Program-made: the position numbers and the translations under genes
Assembly (NCBI GenBank): GCA_020403245.1
Contig: JADBYA010000024.1
Span: 62,001 to 126,000 of the forward strand
Length of the DNA: 64,000 nt
Reading direction: 5' to 3'
Source of the DNA: Flavobacterium sp.
GTDB lineage: Bacteria > Bacteroidota > Bacteroidia > Flavobacteriales > Flavobacteriaceae
Part shown: piece after piece, positions 1 to 8,628 of the stretch
Layout: each line of letters starts with the position of its first letter
How positions within the stretch are numbered: position 1 is the stretch's first letter
Notes under the pieces: generated by a model
Database searches by the model: none
The model's input: only the letters and a program-made list of their open reading frames with translations
What the model was told of the DNA's origin: nothing

Positions 1-1615
1 AATTCCCAATACCTGTAAAGGTTAAAACTATATCAAAAGCTAACGCTATGCCTGTCCATAAATCTTCATTATCTCCGTAATCATCCATATACTTGAGATA
101 AAAGAGAGGTAGATTAACCACTTCAACATTAATTGTATTACTAGTCCCCGGAATTTTATCAACTAAGGCAATACTTGGTATTTGTACTGCATATTCATTC
201 CCAGTATATTTAAAGGTTACTGCTTGGTAAAAACTATATTTATTACTATCTAAAAGTAAATCAATAATAGCTTTCAATGGTGACGTTAACCAATTCCCAT
301 AATCAAATTCTACCTCAATTTTTCCTTTAGAAAATAAAAAGTCCATATTATCTACATAAAAACCCCAAGTTTTATTAGATTCATAAGGTAAAGTGATAAT
401 TTTATCTTTCAAACTATCATACAACTCATCTGTATCCGATGTATTACTATTTAAATTATATTTTTCGTAAGGATTGTAGTCAGATAGATACCATAATAGA
501 AACAGTCTGTGCATTAATGCAAATCTGTTCTGATCATCAAGTCCAATTACCCATTCGTCTCCTATTTTTTCATAAAGCTTCTCAAAAAGAGTTTCACCAT
601 TTCCACCTACAGAAGCATATCTACCTGGCAATGAAAGTTTTGTTAAAAATTCATTAGCTTGCAAATCTGTGACACTTCTTACTACTTTTAGTACAATATG
701 TTCTTCATTAAACTCTCCTTTACTCAAGTAATAACCCATAATACTATTTGTGCAGAATATATCGAGAATTGATATCTTCTTATCTACATCTAAAGCCTGT
801 AAAGCACTTGCAGACATATGACCAATAACAGAATAAAGCCTTTCATTATCATTTGGTGACAAATCATTTAGATAGCCTTTTATACTCAAAAACCATGCTT
901 TATACTTAATTAAATAATCTCTATATCTAATTAACATAGTGTTAGAATATAAATAATAGGAGTCAGAATTATCGTCAGATGTCCAATATTCAATATTCTG
1001 TTGATAGATTGGTAACATTCCCTGAGCTTGCAGTACTGACTTTACATCAGATTCCATTGAAGAAATAATTTCTGCAATATCTGCTACTACTTGCATATCC
1101 CATTGTGGATAACTAGAGTCTCTATTAATTGCCGAATTGTATATTAATTGAGATTCCTGCTCTAATGGATTACAATCTTGATCTATAATCTCTTCATCTG
1201 TTCCAACGAGTAAAGATGTTATATCATATTTGTCTTGAAAATGAGTAAATCTTTTTAAAAAAAGACATAATTGATTAGAATTCAAGCCTCTTACCTGAAC
1301 AACAACTTTATCTTGACCTAACGTAGCATAATTATTTAAAAAATAAGCTTCATCAAATTTATGAGGAACCAATATTCCCTTCGGTCTATCCACTTTATTA
1401 TTATCATACTCTTTAACAATTTTATAATACTCTGCCCGTTTACAATAGAAAGCGAAACTTTTTAATTCCCCATTATTATATAGTGCGATATAGTAAGTGC
1501 CATTCTTCCAAAAGCCTTTTACAAATCCATTGTTATGATACTCAAATGTTGAATCAACATCAAAATAATTCTTTCTTATTGCCTTACCATTTGCTAAAAT
1601 TACTGCTTCTGCCAT
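1..1615 (-). CDS. Large unrecognised protein, 3' end outside the window
   Basis: The frame is open without a stop from an ATG at 1615 to the left edge, giving 538 residues of a longer protein. I do not recognise the family. The N-terminus (MAEAVILANGKAIRKNYFDV) has no signal peptide. The visible part is mixed and soluble-looking, rich in Tyr, Asp and Asn. A hydrophobic stretch begins at about residue 520 (LWTGIALAFDIVLTFTGIGN), so a membrane or pore-like segment may follow off the edge. It starts 4 bp after the stop of the 733-residue gene and is the last visible member of the operon from the promoter near 5120. A long signal-less protein with a late hydrophobic segment would fit a polymorphic-toxin-like effector, but that is inference. 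The gene is certain; its function is unknown. Confidence 0.8.
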   Translation of the reverse strand, partial: MAEAVILANGKAIRKNYFDVDSTFEYHNNGFVKGFWKNGTYYIALYNNGELKSFAFYCKRAEYYKIVKEYDNNKVDRPKGILVPHKFDEAYFLNNYATLGQDKVVVQVRGLNSNQLCLFLKRFTHFQDKYDITSLLVGTDEEIIDQDCNPLEQESQLIYNSAINRDSSYPQWDMQVVADIAEIISSMESDVKSVLQAQGMLPIYQQNIEYWTSDDNSDSYYLYSNTMLIRYRDYLIKYKAWFLSIKGYLNDLSPNDNERLYSVIGHMSASALQALDVDKKISILDIFCTNSIMGYYLSKGEFNEEHIVLKVVRSVTDLQANEFLTKLSLPGRYASVGGNGETLFEKLYEKIGDEWVIGLDDQNRFALMHRLFLLWYLSDYNPYEKYNLNSNTSDTDELYDSLKDKIITLPYESNKTWGFYVDNMDFLFSKGKIEVEFDYGNWLTSPLKAIIDLLLDSNKYSFYQAVTFKYTGNEYAVQIPSIALVDKIPGTSNTINVEVVNLPLFYLKYMDDYGDNEDLWTGIALAFDIVLTFTGIGN

Positions 1616-1619
1616 ATAC

Positions 1620-3821
1620 TCATGAATTTAAATCTACTTCTAAATAAGGTATTACAAATTCTAATTTATCTTTATCATTTAATTTTGGTATTACTTCTGA
1701 ATATTTTTTTGAAGTAAAAACTAATTCATCAATAGTTCTAACTAAAATTTGCTCGTTGGGTGAGTAAATAAAATTATTTCCAGAGTTAATTTCTCCTATT
1801 AATTTCAAAGAGTATATTTTATATCTCAAAGTTTGATTTGAATAAAAATATTTCTCATCATAAAGAATATTTTCAAAATACACCCTCACATTATTCAATC
1901 CCTCATTTGCAATCAAGTCAACCAATTGTTGATTCTCTTCCTTAGTAATGCCAAGAATTTTTTTAGTAGGAATAGTACCGTCAAGGGTTTCGAGCGTCAA
2001 GCCTGTAATAGTTTGTCCATTATCGGTAAAAAGGGTTGTTTTAAAATAATAAGGTTCTTCTGGTTGATAAAAATTATTGGTTTTAGGATCAAATTCTTTT
2101 ATTGAGCTACTACTAACATCCTTAGTCGAGTTTGATGATTTAACAAATTGAATGGTTTTCCTGTTTAATGTATTAAGTAAAGTTTCGTAAGTCACTCTTC
2201 GTACAATTTCATCTTCTGTAGCCATAATAGCATCTTCTGTACGCTTACTCACTACTGTGCCCACATCTGTCCTTCCATTCGACAACGGAAAATGAATCAG
2301 TTGCAAGTTTTGGTCTTCAATAGTTGGAAAATGTAAATCAGAACCTACACTATAAAACGATTTAGCATTAATCAAACCAAAAACATCATCTAAATCCTTT
2401 AAAAAAACTGGTTGGGGTTCTGTAGGCTCTTCCTCTGGATCTACCGACGGTGTGTTGGTCGTCAAAACGTATTCTTTGCCCTCATAAATCATCTGAACAA
2501 AAGATGACAAGGCATTGCTTCCACTGGCAGGAAAACTGAAATGAAGTAACTTGCTGTAGTTTTGGTCAATCGGTTCATTTTCATCCTCAGAGGGTGGTTG
2601 AATCAAATTTGTATCTCTAACAAAGCCCAATTCATTTTTTGATACTAAATTCCCCATTTTCACAAAAGCTACTGCTCCGGCATTAGAGTCGGTAATTAAT
2701 TGTAAATAAAAATTAGCACTATTGGTTGATTCAAGTAATGGCCAACTGGAAGTGCCAAAACCAGTCGCAGTTAAATTATCAGCAACACTCCCTTTCTTAA
2801 TGGAATGACCACTGTCTGGATGCAAATAATAATCATAAAAATTATACGTACGTTGTCTTTCTCCCTGAATATAGATATATTGTTTAGTTTTGGTATGAAA
2901 GCCATCTATAACTAAATAAATATCATCTGCACTTTCAATCGTATTCTGCTGAAATAGACGAATACTTCCACCATGAGCATGTAAACCATAAAAAGCAGCT
3001 GCATCTAAAAACCGAACACAGTTTTCTTTAATCAATTTTGTTGGATAAAGTTCTGTTGGATTAGTAACACTTAACGTGAAAGATTGAGCACGAGCATAAG
3101 CCAAATTCAATTGAAAAGGGTTTGAATCATTCTCTAAATAAAAATCACCCGCATTTAAAACTATATCCAATCCAACCTCACCGGTAACAGTCGCCAAATG
3201 AATCCCAGCAGGAATCATCGGACACTCAAACTGAAAAGCAGAATTGGTAATATCACCTGTTTCATTTGTGTAGGTCTGTGATAATTTATAAAAATAGGCA
3301 TCTATTAAATCAGCGGAATCTTGATTCATCGTTTCGTCAGGATAACCAATATACTTAGCCAAAAATTGAGGCACAGGATTAAGTGTACCATATAAGCTGT
3401 TAAATTCACTATGGATATGAGCCATAAATCCGGAAGCAGATGCATCTGCAACAAGTGAACCAGCAACAAAACTAGACTTGGGTAATCCGCGATAAATAAA
3501 ATACTTTACAGACAAACCGTTGATGGGTTGACGATAGGGCTTTAAAATTAAATTTACTTTAGTATCCTCAAATCCTGTTTGAGGTTGAATAAAAACCTGA
3601 CCGGAACAAATACTTATCAGTTTTTTATTCGTTAAAGTAACCAATGAAGTTGTCCTAAAACCAAACTCATCAATCACACCAAAACGTTGTAAATCACTTT
3701 GAGTAAAATCACCGTTTTCAATAAAAAAATATGAATCACCTCGAAATTTGGGCATTGTATTATTGCCACTATCCGAGGTAGTTTCAGTTTGAGTAATTGT
3801 GTTGTCTTGTAAATCTGGCAT
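1620..3821 (-). CDS. Unrecognised 733-residue protein
   Basis: This is a long intact reading frame with no family I can name. The N-terminal 30 residues are polar and rich in Ser, Thr and Asn, with no signal peptide or lipobox. The rest reads as beta-rich, soluble sequence with many aromatic and Asn/Asp residues and no long hydrophobic segment. An acidic Pro/Glu linker (VDPEEEPTEPQPV) near residue 460 probably separates two domains. It lies 41 bp after the lipoprotein gene 3863-4336 and 4 bp before the partial giant gene, so the two large proteins are probably made together and may interact. Carrier plus effector is one possibility, but nothing in the sequence proves it. Confidence 0.75.
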   Translation of the reverse strand: MPDLQDNTITQTETTSDSGNNTMPKFRGDSYFFIENGDFTQSDLQRFGVIDEFGFRTTSLVTLTNKKLISICSGQVFIQPQTGFEDTKVNLILKPYRQPINGLSVKYFIYRGLPKSSFVAGSLVADASASGFMAHIHSEFNSLYGTLNPVPQFLAKYIGYPDETMNQDSADLIDAYFYKLSQTYTNETGDITNSAFQFECPMIPAGIHLATVTGEVGLDIVLNAGDFYLENDSNPFQLNLAYARAQSFTLSVTNPTELYPTKLIKENCVRFLDAAAFYGLHAHGGSIRLFQQNTIESADDIYLVIDGFHTKTKQYIYIQGERQRTYNFYDYYLHPDSGHSIKKGSVADNLTATGFGTSSWPLLESTNSANFYLQLITDSNAGAVAFVKMGNLVSKNELGFVRDTNLIQPPSEDENEPIDQNYSKLLHFSFPASGSNALSSFVQMIYEGKEYVLTTNTPSVDPEEEPTEPQPVFLKDLDDVFGLINAKSFYSVGSDLHFPTIEDQNLQLIHFPLSNGRTDVGTVVSKRTEDAIMATEDEIVRRVTYETLLNTLNRKTIQFVKSSNSTKDVSSSSIKEFDPKTNNFYQPEEPYYFKTTLFTDNGQTITGLTLETLDGTIPTKKILGITKEENQQLVDLIANEGLNNVRVYFENILYDEKYFYSNQTLRYKIYSLKLIGEINSGNNFIYSPNEQILVRTIDELVFTSKKYSEVIPKLNDKDKLEFVIPYLEVDLNS

Positions 3822-3862
3822 AGGTGATAGTTTTGTTAAAATAAGTTCTTTTGATTCAGTTA

Positions 3863-4336
3863 TTACCTACCGGCCCTAAAACTACCATTAGTCACAGTAG
3901 CCGTTGTGCCTTCATCATTGGTACCAGTAAAACTAAAAGTCCCTTTTACATACTCATCGCCTAATTCAGTGATAACCAATACTCCTGATGAAGCATCAAT
4001 CACTTCTTCACCAATCCAAACATTAGCCGAGTAAAGCGTTGCTAAATTAGCATCCGAAGGAAAATCATCAGAAATGGTATGTGTTCCTAGCGAGGGTTCT
4101 TCAGGCATCCATAAGGATATTCTGGTGTAAACATTGTTAACTTCTTCATCTCCCAAAATTAATGTCCGCAGAGATGTGAGTGTTTCAGGGTCAAAATCGT
4201 ATTCCTCTCCATTTAAAGTAAAGCGGATATAAACTGAATTATCTTGATTACCTCCACCGGAAGAATCATCATCAGAAGAGCAACCTATAATGCCAATTGA
4301 AAGTAAAACGAAAAATAGAAAAGATAATTTTTTCAT
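3863..4336 (-). CDS. Small Bacteroidota lipoprotein
   Basis: The protein has 157 residues with a lipoprotein signal (MKKLSFLFFVLLSIGIIGC), a lipidated Cys at 19, and a Ser/Asp/Gly-rich tether (SSDDDSSGGGNQD) typical of Bacteroidota surface lipoproteins. The mature part is short and beta-rich, with a repeated TGTNDEGTTATVTNGSF-like ending that resembles the small flavobacterial lipoproteins of the DUF6252 type. That similarity is a recollection, not a search result. It follows the secreted 243-residue protein by 19 bp and precedes the 733-residue gene, so it belongs to the operon from the promoter at 5116-5162. It is probably an outer-membrane-anchored accessory; no enzymatic motif is seen. 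Confidence 0.8.
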   Translation of the reverse strand: MKKLSFLFFVLLSIGIIGCSSDDDSSGGGNQDNSVYIRFTLNGEEYDFDPETLTSLRTLILGDEEVNNVYTRISLWMPEEPSLGTHTISDDFPSDANLATLYSANVWIGEEVIDASSGVLVITELGDEYVKGTFSFTGTNDEGTTATVTNGSFRAGR

Positions 4337-4355
4337 GGTCTGTAAAATTTAATAT

Positions 4356-5087
4356 TTATAATTTTTTATCGGTTTTGGAGGCTATTTTAGACAAGCGTTT
4401 CTTTAAATCCCCCATCAATTCTTCTAATGCACTCTCACACATCGGCAATATCTTTTCGGGCTTAACAACTGGTATTCCGCCTACCATAACACCTGTTTTT
4501 TTAGATCGCTCACTTTCAGAAAAAGCAAAAACCTTTTCTCCTTTTTTGTTGTACAAAGCCATTCGGGCAGTAGCTCTCATTTTAACAGATGCTGTGCCAC
4601 CAATACCAAATCCTTTTTCTAAAGCAAAATCAATGTAAACAAACATAACTCCATCCGCTTCTTCAGCAAATAATTTCGCCATACCTACTTCATTATATTT
4701 TCCGGCAAAACCTTCATAGATGTACTTATACTTCCCATAATTCAGATAATTATTAGCTTCATAAGTGCTCATCTCATACTTAGGTTGGAAAGTTTGATAT
4801 TTCTCAGTTTCTACAACAGACGACTCAGGTAACAAGTCAAATGGTAAAGCAGTAGCATACTCTTTAAAAAAATTAGAATGGAACTTTTCTAAAAGTGGAG
4901 ATAAATTAAAATCAGGATTATCACGCAAGTCTAAAACATCCTTTATTAATTCTTCACTTCCAATTCCAAGCTCTCTAAATTCTACCATTTTATTGGCATA
5001 AAACGTAACCACGGCTACTTTCTTTTTTTGTGCATAACTTGATGTTAAAACTGCAAATAATACTACTAAGGTTAAATACTTTTTCAT
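4356..5087 (-). CDS. Secreted protein of unknown function, first gene of its operon
   Basis: The protein has 243 residues with a clear signal peptide (MKKYLTLVVLFAVLTSSYAQ, probable cleavage before KKKV). The mature protein starts KKKVAVVTFY and later has MFVYIDFALEKGFGIGGTAS and a segment about handling of an intracellular-looking MALYNKKGEKVFAFSES. This alternation resembles the CsgG/LpoB-type alpha-beta fold of periplasmic accessory proteins, but I cannot confirm it. The C-terminus is Lys-rich. It is the promoter-proximal gene of a four-gene operon (lipoprotein, 733-residue protein, giant protein) behind the 16-bp palindrome at 5147-5162, so it is probably controlled by the adjacent response regulator. 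Confidence 0.8.
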   Translation of the reverse strand: MKKYLTLVVLFAVLTSSYAQKKKVAVVTFYANKMVEFRELGIGSEELIKDVLDLRDNPDFNLSPLLEKFHSNFFKEYATALPFDLLPESSVVETEKYQTFQPKYEMSTYEANNYLNYGKYKYIYEGFAGKYNEVGMAKLFAEEADGVMFVYIDFALEKGFGIGGTASVKMRATARMALYNKKGEKVFAFSESERSKKTGVMVGGIPVVKPEKILPMCESALEELMGDLKKRLSKIASKTDKKL

Positions 5088-5115
5088 TTTTGTTTAAATT
5101 ACATTTTAATATTTG

Positions 5116-5162
5116 TAAATATAGTCAGCACCTTAAAGCCAAACAATACGTGAAAACACGTA
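5116..5162 (-). promoter_or_regulatory. Promoter A with a perfect 6-4-6 palindromic operator
   Basis: On the minus strand, TACGTG-TTTT-CACGTA (5147-5162) is a perfect inverted repeat. A TTG follows directly (5144-5146), then exactly 20 bp, then TATATTTA (5116-5123), which matches the TAnnTTTG -7 box of Bacteroidota. It would drive the four genes 5087 to 1. The same layout occurs at three other promoters between 5.7 and 8.7 kb. Confidence 0.7.
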
Positions 5163-5182
5163 ATTTGATACCAATAAGGCAT

Positions 5183-5206
5183 AAAAAAAACCGCATTAGC
5201 GGTTTT
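5183..5206 (-). terminator. Intrinsic terminator of the 5227-5691 lipoprotein gene
   Basis: Read on the minus strand, AAACCGC-TAAT-GCGGTTT forms a stem followed by a run of eight T. It lies about 20 bp after the lipoprotein stop codon and separates this unit from promoter A. Confidence 0.8.
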
Positions 5207-5226
5207 ACAATAAATTTTAATGTAAT

Positions 5227-5691
5227 TTATTCACAAATGGGAAGTTCAAATTTGCCTTCAATCGAATTATCAGTTGAAGTTGATACTGCTCTAACTTTTC
5301 CCACAACCAAATCATCTGTAATAGAAATAATCTCCACAGTTATTCCTCCTGAAAGACTAATAAAATCGGAAGAATCCGGATCATTAAAAGTGGCGTAAAC
5401 ATCGGTAGTATGCACACCAACAATTCTTGGAGCAATAATCGTAATAGGAAAATCAGAGAATCCTAATGTTTCACAACCTAAATCCTCAGTAGTTAAATAA
5501 AGTTCTACGCTGTCAACTCCAAAAACTTCATCAAAAACACCTTTTCCTCCACCAATAGTAAATGGTGTACCATATAATTCACCACTAACTGGATTGTTCG
5601 TGATGGCTCCATCATTTGAATTCTCATCGGAATCATCGGAACATGAAAAACTTAGAAAAGCCAACAAAATAAAAATCGAAATCTTTTTCAT
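5227..5691 (-). CDS. Small lipoprotein, single-gene unit of the regulon
   Basis: The protein has 154 residues with a lipoprotein signal (MKKISIFILLAFLSFSC) and a Ser/Asp/Asn-rich tether (SDDSDENSNDG), as in Bacteroidota outer-membrane lipoproteins. The mature part is beta-rich, with one Cys pair that could form a disulfide (C in GCETLG and the Cys near the end, ELPICE). Its size and layout resemble the lipoprotein at 3863-4336, although sequence identity looks low. It is monocistronic: its own promoter with the shared operator lies upstream (5734-5780) and a strong hairpin terminator downstream. Co-regulation with the two-component genes is the main functional clue. Confidence 0.8.
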   Translation of the reverse strand: MKKISIFILLAFLSFSCSDDSDENSNDGAITNNPVSGELYGTPFTIGGGKGVFDEVFGVDSVELYLTTEDLGCETLGFSDFPITIIAPRIVGVHTTDVYATFNDPDSSDFISLSGGITVEIISITDDLVVGKVRAVSTSTDNSIEGKFELPICE

Positions 5692-5733
5692 TCTAAAAAA
5701 TTTTATGCTTCTTTGGCGGTTTAAAAATCATGA

Positions 5734-5780
5734 CAAAAATAACTGGTGCAAAACGCAATAACAATACGTAAAAACACTTA
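5734..5780 (-). promoter_or_regulatory. Promoter B with the shared operator
   Basis: On the minus strand, TAAGTG-TTTT-TACGTA (5765-5780) is directly followed by TTG (5762-5764), 20 bp, and TATTTTTG (5734-5741), a perfect TAnnTTTG. The operator-to--7 spacing is identical to promoter A. It would drive the lipoprotein gene that starts at 5691. Confidence 0.7.
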
Positions 5781-5790
5781 GTTTAATAAG

Positions 5791-5814
5791 TAAAAACCGC
5801 CAATGAAGGCGGTT
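5791..5814 (-). terminator. Intrinsic terminator downstream of the response regulator
   Basis: On the minus strand, AACCGCC-TTCA-TTGGCGGTT is followed by TTTTACTT. It lies about 145 bp after the regulator stop codon and just upstream of promoter B, so it insulates the two transcription units. Confidence 0.65.
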
Positions 5815-5957
5815 AGTGAGGTATAATTTGTTTTTATGTGGTTTACTAATGCAAGTGATCAAAGATAAAAAAAAATTACAATTTATAAAAAAATATTTAC
5901 AGTTTTCAATCGTTCCTTATAGCATAATCCAAAGATATCGTAATCGTATATAAATAA

Positions 5958-6623
5958 CTAAATATCCTCTAAATAAATGGCATTACATTTCAAAGCATAC
6001 AAAACAACACCAATAAAATTTTTAGATTCTGTTTTTTCCATAATCCTTTTGCGGTGTTTCTCAACGGTTCGGGTACTAATGCAAAGCTTATCCCCTATTT
6101 CAATACTGCTTAATTCTTTACAAGCCATCAAAATAATTTCTACTTCACAACTGGTTAAACTTACTTTTTGTGTAAAATTAAAATTGGTGTATACCTTTTT
6201 CTCCCACAAAATAGCCTCCCTGACAACAGCAGCCAACTCCATATCAAAATAATAGTCTTTATTGATAACATTTTTGATAGCTTGTTCTAACAGTTCAGGA
6301 GGAGAATTTTTGGTAAAAAAACCATTTGCACCACAATCCATAATTTTATGAACCGCCTCTTTAGTAGTCAATTGTGAAACAATTAATATCTTGACATCCG
6401 GATAATTTTTCTTCAATAATTTACAAATCTCAAAACCATCCAAAATAGGCATTTGAATGTCCAATAATACAACATCAATGGGCTCGCCACTGTCTAATTT
6501 TTCTAATAAAATTGTACCATCATCAGTATCAAAAACAACTTCTACCCCTTCAAAAGTTGAAAGTAATAAAGTTAAACTCTTTCGAAACAATTGATGATCA
6601 TCCACCAAGGCGATTCGTATCAT
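5958..6623 (-). CDS. NarL/LuxR-family response regulator
   Basis: The protein has 221 residues. An N-terminal receiver domain (about 1-120) has the acidic pair VDD at 8-9 and the phospho-acceptor in LLDIQMP (Asp55). A C-terminal LuxR-type helix-turn-helix (about 150-210) contains EIGDKLCISTRTVEKHRKRI. It overlaps the kinase gene by 4 bp, so the two are translationally coupled partners. Response regulators of this type bind short inverted repeats as dimers. The four palindromes at 5147, 5765, 8381/8403 and 8629 are therefore its likely targets, including the promoter of its own operon. That assignment is inference from position. Confidence 0.92.
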   Translation of the reverse strand: MIRIALVDDHQLFRKSLTLLLSTFEGVEVVFDTDDGTILLEKLDSGEPIDVVLLDIQMPILDGFEICKLLKKNYPDVKILIVSQLTTKEAVHKIMDCGANGFFTKNSPPELLEQAIKNVINKDYYFDMELAAVVREAILWEKKVYTNFNFTQKVSLTSCEVEIILMACKELSSIEIGDKLCISTRTVEKHRKRIMEKTESKNFIGVVLYALKCNAIYLEDI

Positions 6624-7336
6624 AAACTCAATTTTAAATAAATAACAAAATGATTGCCAACCGTTACTTCTCGTTGCACTAACTCAGCTTTCATACTCTT
6701 AATCCTGGATTGTATATTATGTAACCCACTCCCTTTAGATTGTTGATAAGCACTTTTAAAATCAAATGGTACCCCATCATCAATAATCTCTAAACTTATT
6801 CCCTCAGTAGTCACATACAAAGCAAAGAGAGCTTGCGTGATGTGACCATGTTTCACCATATTCTGGCAAAATTCCTGAGCAACCCTAAAAAGCTCATATG
6901 AAAAGGTGACAGGTAGTTGAACTGCTGCTAAATCTGTTTTAAAAACAAATTCTTTTCCACTAAGTACGCTTAATTGTGCTAAATAATCCTTTAAAGCAGC
7001 ACTAAAACCGGATGTTTCCAGTAAAGGAGGCATTAACTTACTTGATATTGTTCTTGTATTTTCAATTGCTTTTTCTAATGCATTTTTTGTCTCCAAAACA
7101 AGAGAATGAGTAGGCTGATCTTTTGTTTGTTTATCCAGAATAACTAAGAAATTTCGAATCGCACTCAAATCGCCTTGAACACTGTCATGCAAATCTTTAG
7201 CAATGCGTTGTCGCTCCTCTTTCTCACTGTCTAACGCAGTTTTTAAAAGTGTCTCGGCTTCTTTTCGTTTCATTTTGATGAAATGATTCTGATAAAACAA
7301 AACCAAAAAAACCAAAGCAAACGCCAAAAAAAGCAT
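6620..7336 (-). CDS. Membrane sensor histidine kinase (HisKA_3 type)
   Basis: From the ATG at 7336 the protein has 238 residues. It has one transmembrane segment (MLFLAFALVFLVLFY), a short coiled linker, the dimerisation and phospho-acceptor motif ERQRIAKDLHDSVQGDLSA (His50), and an ATPase domain with an N box (CQNMVKHG), DDGVPFDF and GSGLHNIQSRI. This is the NarX/DesK class that pairs with NarL-type regulators. An upstream in-frame ATG at 7444 would give 274 residues but overlaps the previous gene by 79 bp, so I prefer the later start. With almost no extracytoplasmic part, it probably receives its signal from the multi-pass protein encoded just upstream. Confidence 0.88.
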   Translation of the reverse strand: MLFLAFALVFLVLFYQNHFIKMKRKEAETLLKTALDSEKEERQRIAKDLHDSVQGDLSAIRNFLVILDKQTKDQPTHSLVLETKNALEKAIENTRTISSKLMPPLLETSGFSAALKDYLAQLSVLSGKEFVFKTDLAAVQLPVTFSYELFRVAQEFCQNMVKHGHITQALFALYVTTEGISLEIIDDGVPFDFKSAYQQSKGSGLHNIQSRIKSMKAELVQREVTVGNHFVIYLKLSL

Positions 7337-7365
7337 CACAGAAGTACCTAACCAAAAAACAGATT

Positions 7366-7998
7366 TTATGTCGCTCGTCCCTTCCAAATGGATACAATTA
7401 AAAGTATTCTGAAAAACAAAACTAAAATAAGGTTTACAACCCAATATTCATATAAACTTAATTCAGAATTTTTTATTTCCTCTCGCATTAAAAATAAAAA
7501 TAAACTACCCGAATGATATAATATCAATCCTGTAATCAAGTAAAAAAAAGGTAACCTGAGTAAAGAATCAGTATCAAACTTTTTGAATTCTGAAATAAAC
7601 CATTGAATTGAAAATACAATTATGTAAATAAAAATGAAAATTGATAAAAATCCATCAGATTTAATTGAACTATAGTTTAAGTTAAAATAATTGAAATAAA
7701 TTACAGCAAGAAAAAAAAGAACTAGAAAGAATAATGACAATCGTTTAAAGTACTTTCCCAAATTAGCTATAAATACTAACATTAATGAAATAAATTCTAA
7801 AATTAGATAAATTGTAGACCATTTTTCAGAATCAAATTTTAAATGATTAATCAACACAACATCTACTACAGATGAAAATGCTACCAAAAGTACAATTGGA
7901 AGTATACTTTTGATAACATTTGTTTTAGGTATAATGAAATAAATTATGATTGAAATAATTCCAATTATATTGACAAAGTAAAAAAGGCTTAAAATCAA
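7366..7998 (-). CDS. Multi-pass membrane protein, likely sensory partner of the kinase
   Basis: The protein has 210 residues and about six or seven predicted transmembrane helices with short loops, and no enzymatic motif. The arrangement resembles the 5-8 helix sensory domains (7TMR/MASE-like) that normally sit at the N-terminus of kinases. Here it is encoded as a separate gene immediately before a kinase that has only one helix. Its stop lies 29 bp before the preferred kinase start. I infer a split membrane sensor with the kinase at 6620-7336. The exact family is not recognised. Confidence 0.75.
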   Translation of the reverse strand: MILSLFYFVNIIGIISIIIYFIIPKTNVIKSILPIVLLVAFSSVVDVVLINHLKFDSEKWSTIYLILEFISLMLVFIANLGKYFKRLSLFFLVLFFLAVIYFNYFNLNYSSIKSDGFLSIFIFIYIIVFSIQWFISEFKKFDTDSLLRLPFFYLITGLILYHSGSLFLFLMREEIKNSELSLYEYWVVNLILVLFFRILLIVSIWKGRAT

Positions 7999-8011
7999 AT
8001 TATAAATTTAT

Positions 8012-8323
8012 TTAGTCAAGTATACCTACTTTCGGACATGAGGGTGGACAAGGTGCCGTCCTGTCTACAATCATGCCTTCTTTCATATCATTTTCATTTC
8101 TATCTACACCAATTAAAACAACTGTATGGGATTTACTAATTTCATCAAAAGCATTGTAAATTCTAACCCCAATACAATCATTTTGATTTATAATGGCTCT
8201 CAAATGATTGGCCCCAACAAAATAGGCCTTCATTTCATTAGGATTTTTGGTTTGAAATGATTTTACCAAATCCTGTGCTTCTTTCAGTGTAATTACTCCG
8301 CCGGAGTTTTCATCTAGTCTCAT
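8012..8323 (-). CDS. Small unrecognised protein, first gene of the two-component operon
   Basis: The protein has 103 residues and is soluble, without a signal peptide. It begins MRLDENSGGVITLKEAQDLV and contains YFVGANHLRAIINQNDCIGVRIY, then a Cys/Pro-rich tail (TAPCPPSCPKVGILD). The CPPSCP motif could bind a metal or form a disulfide. Similar short proteins with an AHxFGxNHL-like segment are, as far as I recall, scattered through Bacteroidota genomes without a function. It lies 13 bp before the membrane sensor gene and directly after the double operator, so it is the promoter-proximal gene of the regulatory operon. Confidence 0.7.
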   Translation of the reverse strand: MRLDENSGGVITLKEAQDLVKSFQTKNPNEMKAYFVGANHLRAIINQNDCIGVRIYNAFDEISKSHTVVLIGVDRNENDMKEGMIVDRTAPCPPSCPKVGILD

Positions 8324-8349
8324 AAGTATAAGTTTTATAAATTATGTCA

Positions 8350-8418
8350 ACAAGATAATATTCCTACAAACTGTTAAAAATAAGTATTTTTACGTAATTA
8401 GATACGTATTTTCACTCA
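8350..8418 (-). promoter_or_regulatory. Promoter C with two tandem operators (autoregulation)
   Basis: Two copies of the 16-bp element lie in tandem: 8381-8396 (minus strand TACGTA-AAAA-TACTTA) and 8403-8418 (TGAGTG-AAAA-TACGTA). Their centres are 22 bp apart, about two helical turns. The proximal copy is followed by TTT, 20 bp and TATCTTGT (8350-8357). This promoter would drive 8323 to 5958, including the response regulator itself. Confidence 0.65.
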
Positions 8419-8628
8419 AATTAAAGTGAAATTAACCTTGTGTTAATCTGAAATAATTAAAATACTTAGAAAAAAGAAAGAAATAAAAAGGGTTTAGGTA
8501 GTAGAAATACGTAATAAATTGTTATTCATTCAAACGTAACTTATATAAAAGTCAGAGATTAGTAGCGAGTGTAGTAGTAAAAGGCAAATACCCTACAAAG
8601 CAAATTACACAATTACACCCATATAAAT

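Noticed and set aside
439..657. Short plus-strand reading frame inside the first gene
   Set aside because: It is antisense to the long open minus-strand frame and has no family features.
5958..8323. The kinase/regulator genes as a nitrate/nitrite (NarXL) system
   Set aside because: The kinase has no periplasmic sensor domain, no nitrate genes are near, and the operator differs from the NarL heptamer pattern.
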